From Perspicuibacillus lycopersici (GTDB lineage Bacteria; Bacillota; Bacilli; Bacillales; Caldibacillaceae), in the NCBI RefSeq assembly GCF_025660475.1, contig NZ_JAOUSF010000004.1, positions 310,001-374,000 on the forward strand: a DNA stretch of 64,000 bases. The letters run 5' to 3'. The position numbers were made by a program, and so were the translations under genes. This document shows positions 44,059-53,123 of this stretch, one piece after another. The first letter of the stretch is position 1. Each line of letters starts with the position of its first letter. Under the pieces are notes generated by a model, which worked only from the letters and a program-made list of their open reading frames with translations, did not search any database and was not told where the DNA came from.

Positions 44059-45126
44059 ATGCTACAAATGATTCTGACTGGTTTGCTATGTGGGGCACTT
44101 CTAGGATTTGTTATGCAAAGAGGAAGGTTTTGTCTTACAGGTGGTTTCCGGGATATGTATATAGCAAAAGATAATCGCATGTTTTATGCATTATTGATTG
44201 CAATCGCAGTACAAAGTGTCGGTGTATATACATTGATACAATTTGGTTTATTTGAATTTACTGCTGGTAGCTTCCCGTGGGTAGCGGTTATTGTAGGTTC
44301 TTATATTTTTGGAATCGGGATTGTCCTTGCCGGTGGATGTGCTACAGGTACTTGGTATCGTGCTGGAGAAGGTTTATTAGGTAGCTGGATTGCATTATTT
44401 GGCTATATGTTTATGAGTGCGGTGATGAAGTCTGGTGTATTGGCTCCAGTGAACCAATCTTTACAAACAACTCAACTACCATCTAACTCCTTAGCGGAAT
44501 CTACTGGACTATCTGTTTGGGTATTTATTATTCTACTTGTTGCAATCGTCTTATTTATTGTTATAAGAGAGCTTAGAAAACCAAAAGTAATGATTCCAAC
44601 AATGAAACAACGAAAAACTGGGTTAGCACATTTATTATTTGAAAAACGCTGGCATCCATTTTTTACAGCATTGTTAGTTGGTTTGATCGCAATTCTTGCT
44701 TGGCCATTAAGTGTTGCAACCGGAAGAGTGGCAGGACTTGGGATTACAACTCCATCAGCTAACATTCTGCAATATTTAGTTACAGGCGATAACACATATA
44801 TTAATTGGGGAGTATTCCTTGTATTAGGTATTTTCTTAGGCTCGTTTATTGCCGCGAAAGCAAGTGGAGAATTCCGTTTCCGTATGCCAGATGCAAAAAC
44901 AGGTATTACAAGCTTTGTAGGTGGAATTTTGATGGGCTTTGGTGCAAGTCTTGCTGGTGGCTGTTCAATTGGGAACGGGTTAGTAATGACTGCGATGATG
45001 ACATGGCAAGGATGGGCAGGTCTATTCTTTATGATTTTAGGAACATGGACAGCATCCTATTTCCTTTTTGTTCGTCCACGAAAAGTAGCGAAGGCAAATG
45101 CAAACGCAATTGCATCGACATTATAG
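44059..45126 (+). CDS. YeeE/YedE family transporter, thiosulfate permease TsuA-like
   Basis: A 355-residue membrane protein with about nine hydrophobic segments and the family cysteines in GRFCLTGGFRD, GGCATGTWYRAGEG and GGCSIGNGL. In Spirochaeta and E. coli, YeeE (TsuA) passes thiosulfate between these cysteines. It is followed at 13 bp by a TusA-like sulfurtransferase (TsuB-like), the standard pair. AGAGAGGAGA lies before the ATG. A role in thiosulfate or other sulfur uptake is likely. Confidence 0.88.
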   Translation: MLQMILTGLLCGALLGFVMQRGRFCLTGGFRDMYIAKDNRMFYALLIAIAVQSVGVYTLIQFGLFEFTAGSFPWVAVIVGSYIFGIGIVLAGGCATGTWYRAGEGLLGSWIALFGYMFMSAVMKSGVLAPVNQSLQTTQLPSNSLAESTGLSVWVFIILLVAIVLFIVIRELRKPKVMIPTMKQRKTGLAHLLFEKRWHPFFTALLVGLIAILAWPLSVATGRVAGLGITTPSANILQYLVTGDNTYINWGVFLVLGIFLGSFIAAKASGEFRFRMPDAKTGITSFVGGILMGFGASLAGGCSIGNGLVMTAMMTWQGWAGLFFMILGTWTASYFLFVRPRKVAKANANAIASTL

Positions 45127-45139
45127 GAGGGTGAAAAAT

Positions 45140-45364
45140 ATGCAAAAAACATTAGAAGTGATGGGTATGGTTTGTCCATTCCCTTTAATAGAAGCAAAAA
45201 ATGCAATAGAAGAAATCAATTCCGGTGATGAATTGGTTATCAACTTCGATTGTACACAAGCAACGGAAAGTATTCCACGCTGGGCAGCAGAGGCTGGTCA
45301 TACAGTAACGAATTTTGAGCAATTAGATGTTGCAGCATGGACGATTACAGTGAAAAAGAAATAA
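45140..45364 (+). CDS. TusA/SirA-like sulfurtransferase, TsuB-like
   Basis: A 74-residue protein with the catalytic CPFP motif (MVCPFPLIEAKNAI) of the TusA family. It would receive sulfur from, or work with, the YeeE transporter encoded just upstream. The ATG is 7 bp after AGGAGGGTG. An open extension of 14 codons into the upstream gene is not a plausible start. Confidence 0.9.
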   Translation: MQKTLEVMGMVCPFPLIEAKNAIEEINSGDELVINFDCTQATESIPRWAAEAGHTVTNFEQLDVAAWTITVKKK

Positions 45365-45377
45365 TAGTTTGCTAGAA

Positions 45378-45418
45378 AGGACAGGAAACCCGTTAAAATC
45401 AAGCGGAATTCCTGTCCT
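45378..45418. terminator. Bidirectional terminator
   Basis: GGACAGGAA and TTCCTGTCC form a 9-bp stem between convergent genes. Confidence 0.75.
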
Positions 45419-45424
45419 ATTTTG

Positions 45425-45877
45425 TTAAACGACTACTGCCGGTAATGTTGAGCCAGTTTCTAATAATGTTTTTAAATTACTTAAAATCGCCGGCCAGCCA
45501 TTATTAACTCCTTCAAAGCTTCCTTTATCCTCGCAACTATCAGTAGGAAGTAAATTATCATGTGTAAGGACAAGCTTCACCGTATCATTCAATGCATGCA
45601 GCTCAAAGGTTGCAACAGAAGGATGCTCACGAGGAGTATCATCCGCATGATTCCAAGTATAGGATAGTTTTTTCAAGTGTTCACAAATTAAAATCCTGCC
45701 CGAGACATCCAATTCATCATTTTCTCGAAGAAAGGTGACTGTTTCTCCTTCCTTCCATTCCGCATAAATTCTTCTTCCAAAAAAATATTTTTCTGATATT
45801 GCTGCAGTAGTTAATGCTTCCCATATTTTTTCAGGAGTTGATTGAATATAGGTTACATAAACGAATGTCGAATCCAT
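45425..45877 (-). CDS. SRPBCC/AHSA1 domain protein
   Basis: A 150-residue protein of the START-like fold, shown by the N-terminal VYVTYIQSTPEKIWEALTT, the central YTWNHADD and the C-terminal GVNNGWPAILSNLKTLLETG, all typical of the AHSA1 group. Such proteins bind hydrophobic ligands; many sit next to ArsR regulators, but none is seen here. Function unknown. AGGAGG is 8 bp before the start. Confidence 0.8.
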   Translation of the reverse strand: MDSTFVYVTYIQSTPEKIWEALTTAAISEKYFFGRRIYAEWKEGETVTFLRENDELDVSGRILICEHLKKLSYTWNHADDTPREHPSVATFELHALNDTVKLVLTHDNLLPTDSCEDKGSFEGVNNGWPAILSNLKTLLETGSTLPAVVV

Positions 45878-46029
45878 GTCGCTTCCTCCTATGAGTCCAA
45901 TGTCAGTAATGATTAAATTATAGCAATTAACTATTAATTTTAAAACGGAAAGTGGTAAAAAATTCCGAAAAGAGGTAAAATATAGTCGGGTGAACGAATG
46001 GGAATTATTAGGGAACAGGGGGAGAATGG

Positions 46030-47052
46030 TTGAACATACAATTATCGGAACGTTTCATTCGCTTTGCTAAAACGGAATGCCATCAATCCAGTGATTTATA
46101 TGAACAGCTTTCCTTGGCGATTGCACAGGATGCACAATTACTTCAATTATCCTCCTTTGCAGGAGCAGGTCAGCCAGTTCCAAATTTACTTTTTGGAGCG
46201 GTACACTATTTATTGCTAAAAGGAAAAAGTCACACATTGTCCTCCTATTATGCTAGCTTAGTAGAAAATCCAGCACGAGTAGAGGAAGCATTTTCATCAT
46301 TTAAGGCATTTTGCTTAGAAAACCAAGAAGAAATTAAAAATATCCTTACGACACGATTAGTCCAAACCAATGAAGTGAGACGCTGTGGATATCTTTATCC
46401 AGTATTTTGTTATATACAGGAAATGACTAAAAAGCCAATAGCATTAATTGAAATTGGTACAAGTGCTGGCTTGCAGCTTTTATTTGATCACTATCAATAT
46501 ACATATGGAACGGAAGAGTGCTATGGGAAGCTCGATTCCGTTGTAAAAATTGCAACCGAGGTTAAAGGGGATAACCGACCAATGCTCATGAAGAATGCTC
46601 CACTTATTTCTACAAGAATGGGTATTGATCTAAATGTATTGGATTTGAAAAAGGAAGACGATGAGCTTTGGCTACAAGCATTAATTTGGCCAGAGCATCA
46701 TAAACGGCGCGAATTGTTGCATGCGGCTAGTGAATATGTGAAAAGCTCTTCGCTAACATTAATCGAGGGAAATGGGGTAGAATTGCTGCCAAATCTGGCA
46801 AATACCATTGATGAAGACTCGGTAATATGTGTATTCCACACCCATGTAGCAAATCAAATGCCATTGGAGCAAAAGAAACAGCTACTAGAAGAAATCGCTA
46901 CACTTGGTGGCAGGCGTACCATTTTTCATTTATACAATAATATCCAGGATCGCAACCTGCATCTAGACTATTATATAAATGGCGTAGAATATAAACAAAC
47001 AATAGGAGCAACCGATGGCCATGGCAGTTGGTTTGAATGGAAATTAATTTGA
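46030..47052 (+). CDS. DUF2332 family protein
   Basis: A soluble 340-residue protein of DUF2332. The family is recognised from LSSFAGAGQPVPNLLFGAVHYLL near residue 35 and IEIGTSAGLQLLFDHYQYTYG near residue 145, the latter resembling a methyltransferase-like nucleotide loop. The start is TTG, with GGGGAGAA 6 bp upstream. No function is known. A small membrane-anchored protein is encoded 50 bp downstream. Confidence 0.82.
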   Translation: MNIQLSERFIRFAKTECHQSSDLYEQLSLAIAQDAQLLQLSSFAGAGQPVPNLLFGAVHYLLLKGKSHTLSSYYASLVENPARVEEAFSSFKAFCLENQEEIKNILTTRLVQTNEVRRCGYLYPVFCYIQEMTKKPIALIEIGTSAGLQLLFDHYQYTYGTEECYGKLDSVVKIATEVKGDNRPMLMKNAPLISTRMGIDLNVLDLKKEDDELWLQALIWPEHHKRRELLHAASEYVKSSSLTLIEGNGVELLPNLANTIDEDSVICVFHTHVANQMPLEQKKQLLEEIATLGGRRTIFHLYNNIQDRNLHLDYYINGVEYKQTIGATDGHGSWFEWKLI

Positions 47053-47102
47053 TTAAAAATGTTTTTCAGTTGATAATGTTCGGAACAAGAGGAGATAATA
47101 TT

Positions 47103-47669
47103 ATGACAAAAATAAAAAAAACGATATTATTTAGCGCGTTAAGTGCTGTCGTCATACTTGTTTTATTAATGACTTGGATTTATCCATTTTCTTTTTTCAG
47201 TATTAATAAAAGTTATTCCTATGAACCAAATAATAATGATATTGATAAATATGTAGAAAGATTGAATGAACTAGAAACACTCGTAGCAAATTCACCCAAT
47301 AACCCAACAAAAATTATTACAGAAAATATTTTAGGTTACTTTGAGCAGGATTGGATTGTGACTAAAGATTCGAAAATAAAAATAACTAAAGATGAATTGG
47401 AGCTGATAAAATTCCATGTGAAAGATGTTCGAGGAACGTTACTAGATATGACAGTTCAAGAGGACTATTCCTATGAAACAAGATCCTATTTGCTGGCAAC
47501 TATTGAAAGCTTTTTATCATTCGAGGAATATATTGATGAATTAAAAAAGAATTCATGGGAAACAAGAAGTACTATTGATAGAGAATTAGATATACTCCAT
47601 GGCGGTTTCTTTAGTAATTTAATAACGTATATAAATTTTTTTGAAACCGAAGTTTCTCAATCTGAATAA
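47103..47669 (+). CDS. Membrane-anchored protein of unknown function
   Basis: A 188-residue protein with an N-terminal membrane segment (about residues 8-28) and a helical extracytoplasmic part rich in Glu, Asn and Lys. No lipobox is present. The start is set by GAGGAGA 8 bp upstream; an open extension 22 codons earlier overlaps the DUF2332 gene and is rejected. No family is recognised. Confidence 0.68.
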   Translation: MTKIKKTILFSALSAVVILVLLMTWIYPFSFFSINKSYSYEPNNNDIDKYVERLNELETLVANSPNNPTKIITENILGYFEQDWIVTKDSKIKITKDELELIKFHVKDVRGTLLDMTVQEDYSYETRSYLLATIESFLSFEEYIDELKKNSWETRSTIDRELDILHGGFFSNLITYINFFETEVSQSE

Positions 47670-47697
47670 ATCCATATAAATTATTTACTATGCTAAT

Positions 47698-47732
47698 AAC
47701 GGCCACTATTATAAGAGGTCGTTTTTTTTTTT
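47698..47732 (+). terminator. Terminator
   Basis: AACGGCC and GGTCGTT form a 7-bp stem (one G-T) followed by ten T residues. Confidence 0.8.
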
Positions 47733-47782
47733 GCGGTTTTTTAGTAAATTTTTTAGAAAAATTTTACAAAATGATGTAAAAA

Positions 47783-47822
47783 TAGACTAGTAACAACTTA
47801 TGTGTTATAATAAAGTTGTTAC
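47783..47822 (+). promoter_or_regulatory. Promoter with an overlapping inverted repeat
   Basis: TAGACT, 17-base spacer and TATAAT form the promoter. GTAACAACTT (47790) and AAGTTGTTAC (47813) are perfect 10-bp inverted arms with the -10 box between them, so a bound repressor would block RNA polymerase. The cognate regulator is unknown. Confidence 0.7.
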
Positions 47823-47869
47823 TTTCGCAGAATAATAATTTAAAAGAGAACAGTGTTAGGGGGAACAAG

Positions 47870-48994
47870 ATGATTAGGTTTGAAAATATTGTTAAAAAAT
47901 ATCATCAAAAAACAGTCATTAATGATTTTAATTTAAATATTGAATCGGGGCAATTAGTTGTATTTATTGGTCCGAGCGGTTGTGGGAAAACAACATTATT
48001 AAAAATGATTAACCGGTTAATTCAGCCAACAAGTGGAAAAATTTATGTAGATGGTAAGGATATTTCGAAAGAGGACCCAATTGAGCTTCGTAGAAATATT
48101 GGTTATGTTATTCAAAGTGTTGGGCTATTTCCACATATGTCAATTAAAGAAAATCTGGAGCTAATCCCAAAAATTAAAGGGGAGGATCCGATTGAAATAG
48201 AAAAGAAAACGAAAGAATTACTTGAGCTTGTCGGACTAAATCCAGAGGAATTTCTCTATCGTTTTCCAAGTGAATTAAGTGGTGGACAACAACAACGGAT
48301 TGGGGTAGCAAGAGCATTCTCCACAAACTCCGATATCATCCTAATGGATGAACCCTTCAGTGCATTAGATCCAGTAACAAGAAGCTCCCTCCAAGAAGAA
48401 CTATTCAATATGCAAAAAGAATTAAACAAAACGATTATTTTCGTTACCCATGATATGGACGAAGCATATAAAATTGCGGATAAAATTTGCCTACTAAAAG
48501 ATGGACACATTCTTCAATATGATACACCAGAAAACATATTGAAAAATCCGGCCTCAGATTTCGTGGAGAACTTCATTGGCAAACGCCGTGTATGGAATAA
48601 CCCAGAAGTATTAAAGGCAGAAGATATTATGGTATCAGATCCAGTGAAGGTATCGCCAAAACGTAATGTATTACAAGCTATTGAAATTATGAAAGAAAAT
48701 AAAGTGGATAGCTTAATGGTAACGGATAAGCATCATGCATTGATAGGACTTGTCACTTTAAAAGATATTAAGCTTCAAAAAATGAACGCTACTATCGAAG
48801 AGGTAATGGCAACCAATGTATTAAGTGTATCTGCAGAGGATAATTTAATTTCCGTTTTACAAACGATGAATGAACATAAGATTGGCTATTTACCTGTAGT
48901 CAACGAAACAAGGAAGTTAATCGGATTGATTACAAGAAGTAGTATTTTATCGGTATTAAGTAGCCAGCTTATTGATATGGAGGTGGCATTTTAA
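47870..48994 (+). CDS. ABC importer ATPase with CBS domains (EgtV/OpuCA-like)
   Basis: A 374-residue ATPase: ABC core to about residue 240 (Walker A GPSGCGKT, signature LSGGQQQR, Walker B ILMDEPFSALDP) and two CBS domains in the C-terminal third (from AEDIMVSDPVKVS). This layout is that of OpuCA-type osmolyte importers and of the BilEA/EgtV ATPase. The start is ATG 7 bp after TTAGGGGGA. The stop overlaps the start of the permease gene by 1 base. CBS domains sense ionic strength or adenine nucleotides in homologues. Confidence 0.88.
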   Translation: MIRFENIVKKYHQKTVINDFNLNIESGQLVVFIGPSGCGKTTLLKMINRLIQPTSGKIYVDGKDISKEDPIELRRNIGYVIQSVGLFPHMSIKENLELIPKIKGEDPIEIEKKTKELLELVGLNPEEFLYRFPSELSGGQQQRIGVARAFSTNSDIILMDEPFSALDPVTRSSLQEELFNMQKELNKTIIFVTHDMDEAYKIADKICLLKDGHILQYDTPENILKNPASDFVENFIGKRRVWNNPEVLKAEDIMVSDPVKVSPKRNVLQAIEIMKENKVDSLMVTDKHHALIGLVTLKDIKLQKMNATIEEVMATNVLSVSAEDNLISVLQTMNEHKIGYLPVVNETRKLIGLITRSSILSVLSSQLIDMEVAF

Positions 48995-50574
48995 TGAAGT
49001 CATTTTTTGATTATGTAACTGGAAATTATCAACAAATTTTGGATTTATTATGGCAGCATATTTATTTGAGTTTATTTTCTGTATTAGTTGCAGCAGTTAT
49101 TGGGGTACCACTCGGTATTCTCATTTCGAAAAATCAACAGCTTTCGAAACCGATTATTGGAGTAGCCAATGTAATCCAGGCTGTACCAAGTTTAGCGCTA
49201 TTAGGTTTCTTAATCCCATTCATTGGAATTGGAAGTACTCCTGCCATCGTGATGGTTGTACTATATTCCTTGCTTCCAATTGTAAAAAATACGTATACCG
49301 GCTTAACGAATATTGATAAAACCATTTTAGAAGCAGCAAAAGGAATTGGTCTTACTGGCAGTCAAACGATGCGCAAAGTTCAGCTTCCGTTAGCATTCCC
49401 GATTATTATGGCAGGGATTCGAATTTCCGCCGTAACAGCTGTCGGTTTAATGACCATTGCGGCATTTGTCGGAGCTGGCGGTCTAGGTTACCTCGTATTC
49501 TCCGGTGTATCTTCCGTTGATAACAATATGATTTTAGCAGGAGCAATACCAGCATGTATCCTTGCATTGCTTATGGACTTCGTGATTGGAAAAATAGAAA
49601 CGAGAATGTCCTACCAAACGAAAAAGCATGGCAAAAGATTAGATGCAGCTGCAGAACAGCTTCGTAACAAACGTAGAAAAATTTTCATTCCAGCTATCTC
49701 GACGATTTTAGTAATCGCAATTGGTACAGCAGTAGCAGTACCGATGATAAATGCAAAGGATAAAATCGTTATTGGCTCGAAAAATTTTAGTGAGCAAATG
49801 ATTTTAGGAAACATGCTTGCAGACTTAATAGAAGAAAAAACGGACCTCGAGGTAGAAAGGAAATTAAACCTTGGTGGTACACAAGTAGTATTCAGTGCCT
49901 TAACAAATGATGAAATTGATATGTATGTGGAATATACTGGGACAGCATTAATTAATTTATTTAAGAAGGATTTAATCAATAATCCTGATGAAGTATATAA
50001 TATTGTTGAAAAAGAGTTCGATGAAAAATATCAGGTGAAAGCACTAAAACCGCTCGGCTTCAATAATACGTATACATTAGCAGTAAGGCCAGAAACTGCA
50101 GAAAAGTACAATCTGAAGACTTTCTCTGATCTTGCAGAAGTAAGTAACGAGCTAATCATTGGTAGTACGATAGAATTTTCTAATCGCCAAGATGGTCTAA
50201 TTGGCTTAACAAAAACGTATGGGATGAATTTTAAAGGCAGTGAAGCTGTTGATGGGGGATTACGCTATACCGCATTAAATAGTAATGAAACAGATGTCAT
50301 TGATGCCTTCTCAACTGATGGGCTATTAGAGGAATTTGGCTTAACGGTATTAGAAGACGACCAAAGCTTTTTCCCACCATATTATGCAATACCAGTTGTT
50401 AGTGAGAAAACACTTAAAGAGCATCCCGAGCTAGAGGAAGTAATTAGTCTCCTAGTTGGAAAACTTGATGATGCAAAAATGAGAGAATTAAATTACAAGT
50501 TTGATAGTTTAAAACAACAACCAGCCCAAGTAGCACATGATTTCCTGGTAGAAGAAGGATTAATTGAAGAATAA
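48994..50574 (+). CDS. ABC importer permease fused to substrate-binding domain (EgtU/BilEB-like)
   Basis: A 526-residue fusion. Residues 1-205 form a permease with about six segments and the ATPase-contact loop EAAKGIGLTGSQTMRKVQLP; about 240-260 is a membrane anchor; 255-526 is an OpuAC-type binding domain starting KIVIGSKNFSEQMILGNML. Fused permease-binding proteins with a CBS-type ATPase are found in pneumococcal EgtU (ergothioneine) and Listeria BilEB. Either ergothioneine or a quaternary-ammonium osmolyte is the likely cargo; the sequence alone does not decide. Confidence 0.85.
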   Translation: MKSFFDYVTGNYQQILDLLWQHIYLSLFSVLVAAVIGVPLGILISKNQQLSKPIIGVANVIQAVPSLALLGFLIPFIGIGSTPAIVMVVLYSLLPIVKNTYTGLTNIDKTILEAAKGIGLTGSQTMRKVQLPLAFPIIMAGIRISAVTAVGLMTIAAFVGAGGLGYLVFSGVSSVDNNMILAGAIPACILALLMDFVIGKIETRMSYQTKKHGKRLDAAAEQLRNKRRKIFIPAISTILVIAIGTAVAVPMINAKDKIVIGSKNFSEQMILGNMLADLIEEKTDLEVERKLNLGGTQVVFSALTNDEIDMYVEYTGTALINLFKKDLINNPDEVYNIVEKEFDEKYQVKALKPLGFNNTYTLAVRPETAEKYNLKTFSDLAEVSNELIIGSTIEFSNRQDGLIGLTKTYGMNFKGSEAVDGGLRYTALNSNETDVIDAFSTDGLLEEFGLTVLEDDQSFFPPYYAIPVVSEKTLKEHPELEEVISLLVGKLDDAKMRELNYKFDSLKQQPAQVAHDFLVEEGLIEE

Positions 50575-50611
50575 ACAAACGGTTTGAAAAATCGTATTTG
50601 TGACTTTGTTC

Positions 50612-50655
50612 AAAAAAGGAATCACCCCGTATACCTGCGGAGTGATTCCTTTTTG
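50612..50655. terminator. Terminator after the importer genes
   Basis: AAAAAGGAATCAC and GTGATTCCTTTTT form a 13-bp stem. Confidence 0.9.
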
Positions 50656-50761
50656 ATATTTCTCTAATAATAAAAAAATGGTTGGAAATAAACTAAGTAA
50701 TGTTGTATTGAGTCTGCTTAGCGCTGTGTTAAACAACCTATCTCATGACGAATAGAGCTAT

Positions 50762-52114
50762 TTAGAAAAATGTACTCCATAATAAATACACATTAAGCAC
50801 TACAATAATTGCGGTTACGATCCACGCTAACCATTTTAGCCAAGCTTTGTTGACAAATTCACCCATTTTCCGTTTATCGCTAGTAAACATAACGAGTGGA
50901 ATGACAGCAAATGATAATTGTAATGAAAGAATAACCTGGCTGAGGATGAGCAATTCCCCGGTTCCTTTTTCCCCATAAATTAATGTCACAACTACTGCTG
51001 GAATAATTGCAATTAATCGTGTAATCAATCTACGTACCCATGGTTTTAAGCGAATATTTAAGAAGCCTTCCATTACTATTTGCCCAGCAATGGTACCTGT
51101 CAAAGTTGAATTTTGACCAGAAGCAAGAAGCGCTATCCCGAATAATATACCTGCAACACCAGTACCAAGTAATGGATCAAGTAAATGGTAGGCATCTTGA
51201 ATTTCTGCTACATCATGATGACCAGTTGTATGAAATGCTGCAGAGGATAAAATTAAAATAGCTGCATTCACAAATAATGCAAGCATTAAGGCGACGGTTG
51301 AATCAATCGTAGCAAATTTAACTGCATCACGTTTTCCTTCACTAGTTTCCTCATATTTTCTCGTTTGAACGATAGAAGAATGTAAATAAAGATTATGAGG
51401 CATTACAGTAGCCCCTAAAATACCTAGTGCAATATAAAGCATATCTGGATTTGCAATAATCTCATGGCTAGGAATAAAGCCAGTAACAATTTCCTTCATA
51501 TCAGGTTGAGATAGAAAGAGCTCAATACCAAAACATGCTGCAATTGTTGCAATTAGTCCAATAACGAACGATTCAATATAGCGAAAGCCAAGGTTTTGCA
51601 AAAGCAATACTACTAATATGTCAAAGGCAGTGATACATACTCCATATAGGAGAGGAATGTCAAATAGTAGATTTAAGGCAATGGCAGAACCGATAATTTC
51701 TGCTAAATCACAAGCAGCTATCGCCAATTCACATAAAGTCCATAGTACAAAGGAAACAGGCTTACTAAAATGATCTCGACACGCTTGTGCTAAATCCCTT
51801 CCTGTGACAATTCCCAATTTTGCCGATAATGCTTGTAGCAAAATCGCCATTAAATTGGAGATTAAAATGACGGAAAGTAGTGGATAGCCGAATGCGGAAC
51901 CACCAGCAATGGAAGTTGCCCAGTTCCCTGGATCCATATATCCAACCGCTACTAAATAACCAGGACCGAGAAATCCTAATAATCTCCTGAAAAAGCTTCC
52001 CGTCGTTTTAATAGGGATGGACTTATGCACTTCCTGTAAGCTTGGATTAGAATTTTTATATTTCCAAGAAATATTTTCAGATGATATGTTAGATGTTCCA
52101 TCTTTGCTACTCAC
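50762..52114 (-). CDS. mntH: Manganese transporter, Nramp family (MntH)
   Basis: A 450-residue proton-coupled divalent metal importer with about 11 hydrophobic segments. The metal-binding motifs DPGNWAT in segment 1 and MPHNLYLHS in segment 6 are intact. The start is GTG, chosen because AGGAGG lies 9 bp upstream; a TTG seven codons earlier lies on the other side of that site. The MntR-like site upstream suggests repression by manganese. Confidence 0.92.
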   Translation of the reverse strand: MSSKDGTSNISSENISWKYKNSNPSLQEVHKSIPIKTTGSFFRRLLGFLGPGYLVAVGYMDPGNWATSIAGGSAFGYPLLSVILISNLMAILLQALSAKLGIVTGRDLAQACRDHFSKPVSFVLWTLCELAIAACDLAEIIGSAIALNLLFDIPLLYGVCITAFDILVVLLLQNLGFRYIESFVIGLIATIAACFGIELFLSQPDMKEIVTGFIPSHEIIANPDMLYIALGILGATVMPHNLYLHSSIVQTRKYEETSEGKRDAVKFATIDSTVALMLALFVNAAILILSSAAFHTTGHHDVAEIQDAYHLLDPLLGTGVAGILFGIALLASGQNSTLTGTIAGQIVMEGFLNIRLKPWVRRLITRLIAIIPAVVVTLIYGEKGTGELLILSQVILSLQLSFAVIPLVMFTSDKRKMGEFVNKAWLKWLAWIVTAIIVVLNVYLLWSTFF

Positions 52115-52167
52115 ATTTCTTCCTCCTACTCTCAAGTATATTGTTTTTTTGTGGTCTCAGTTATATA

Positions 52168-52184
52168 TTTTGCACAAAGGCAAC
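52168..52184 (-). promoter_or_regulatory. MntR-like operator of mntH
   Basis: TTTTGCACAAAGGCAAC resembles the MntR box (TTTGCC-TTAAGGMAA type) and lies 54 bp upstream of the mntH start. Confidence 0.5.
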
Positions 52185-52365
52185 TTTTGGGTAAAAAAAT
52201 ATAAAGGGTTTCGTATCGTTTTTTTCTTGTTTCTAAAGTAACTTTAAGAAACACACGTTAATTTTATATTGTATTTTAATAATGTTTATATAATACACCC
52301 GGAAAAAGTTTTATGCAACCAACAAAAATTACATAGAGAAAAAAATATTGTTATGGCAAAAAAAG

Positions 52366-52396
52366 AAAAAAACTCGTCGAGGACGAGTTTTTTTCT
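52366..52396 (-). terminator. Terminator of the BusR-like gene
   Basis: AACTCGTC and GACGAGTT form an 8-bp stem with A- and T-runs on either side. Confidence 0.88.
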
Positions 52397-52399
52397 TCA

Positions 52400-53020
52400 C
52401 TATTCATTTAAAAATCGTAATACCCGATCATAAATTTTCTCGTCACCGATAACTAATAAAATATCTCCTTCCCGGAAGCTTGCGTATGGTCCGGGGGAGA
52501 TGATTAAATTTCCTTCACGTTTAATGCCGACAATCGTTCCCCCTGTATGCTGCCAAAAATTAACTTCCCCGACAGTTTTGCCAATATGCACACAGCTCTT
52601 AGTAATTTCCATTTCAATTGGTGTCATCGGATTCGTGTGGCGTAATTTCCCCGCATAATCCATAATTTTTTCTAATGTTTCATTCAGTTTATTATCTAGT
52701 TTTTCTCGTTCCTTCAGTAATTCCCTTGTTTCCAACTCTAAATCCTTTAAGCTCTTCATATCCGAAAATCGATTGATATATTTGAAGGCATTGTCTTTTG
52801 AACCGATGACGACTCCACTACCCTTTGTGGAGTGAACAATTTCTACATCCTCTAATATTTTGATCGCCTTTCGAACCGTTTCTGGAGAAACATTGTATTC
52901 ACTCGCAAGGGTAGATCTACCATGAATTTTTTCTCCTACTTTTAATTGCCCATCATAGATGCGGTTGGCAATATCGATTGCAATTCGTTCGTAAGCTGGT
53001 ATTCGCGTTTGATATTGCAT
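52400..53020 (-). CDS. GntR-RCK_C transcriptional regulator, BusR-like
   Basis: A 206-residue regulator with a GntR winged helix-turn-helix (about 5-75: YERIAIDIANRIYDGQLKVGEKIHG, then STLASEYNVSPETVRKAIKIL), a coiled-coil linker (ELETRELLKEREKLDNKLNETLEKI) and a C-terminal RCK_C/TrkA_C domain. This is the architecture of BusR, a c-di-AMP-dependent repressor of osmolyte import in Lactococcus and Streptococcus. The start is placed at MQYQTRIP, 8 bp after AAAGGA; a start three codons earlier is also possible. Targets here are unknown; the OpuC-like importer and ktrAB are candidates. Confidence 0.82.
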   Translation of the reverse strand: MQYQTRIPAYERIAIDIANRIYDGQLKVGEKIHGRSTLASEYNVSPETVRKAIKILEDVEIVHSTKGSGVVIGSKDNAFKYINRFSDMKSLKDLELETRELLKEREKLDNKLNETLEKIMDYAGKLRHTNPMTPIEMEITKSCVHIGKTVGEVNFWQHTGGTIVGIKREGNLIISPGPYASFREGDILLVIGDEKIYDRVLRFLNE

Positions 53021-53123
53021 GATTTTCATCCTTTATCCAATCTTTTTTTTCTATTTAATAGTATCAATTTTATAGAAAAAAAGGGAGGAAAACAATGCAG
53101 GAGAAAAAATGGGGTCATTTGGT

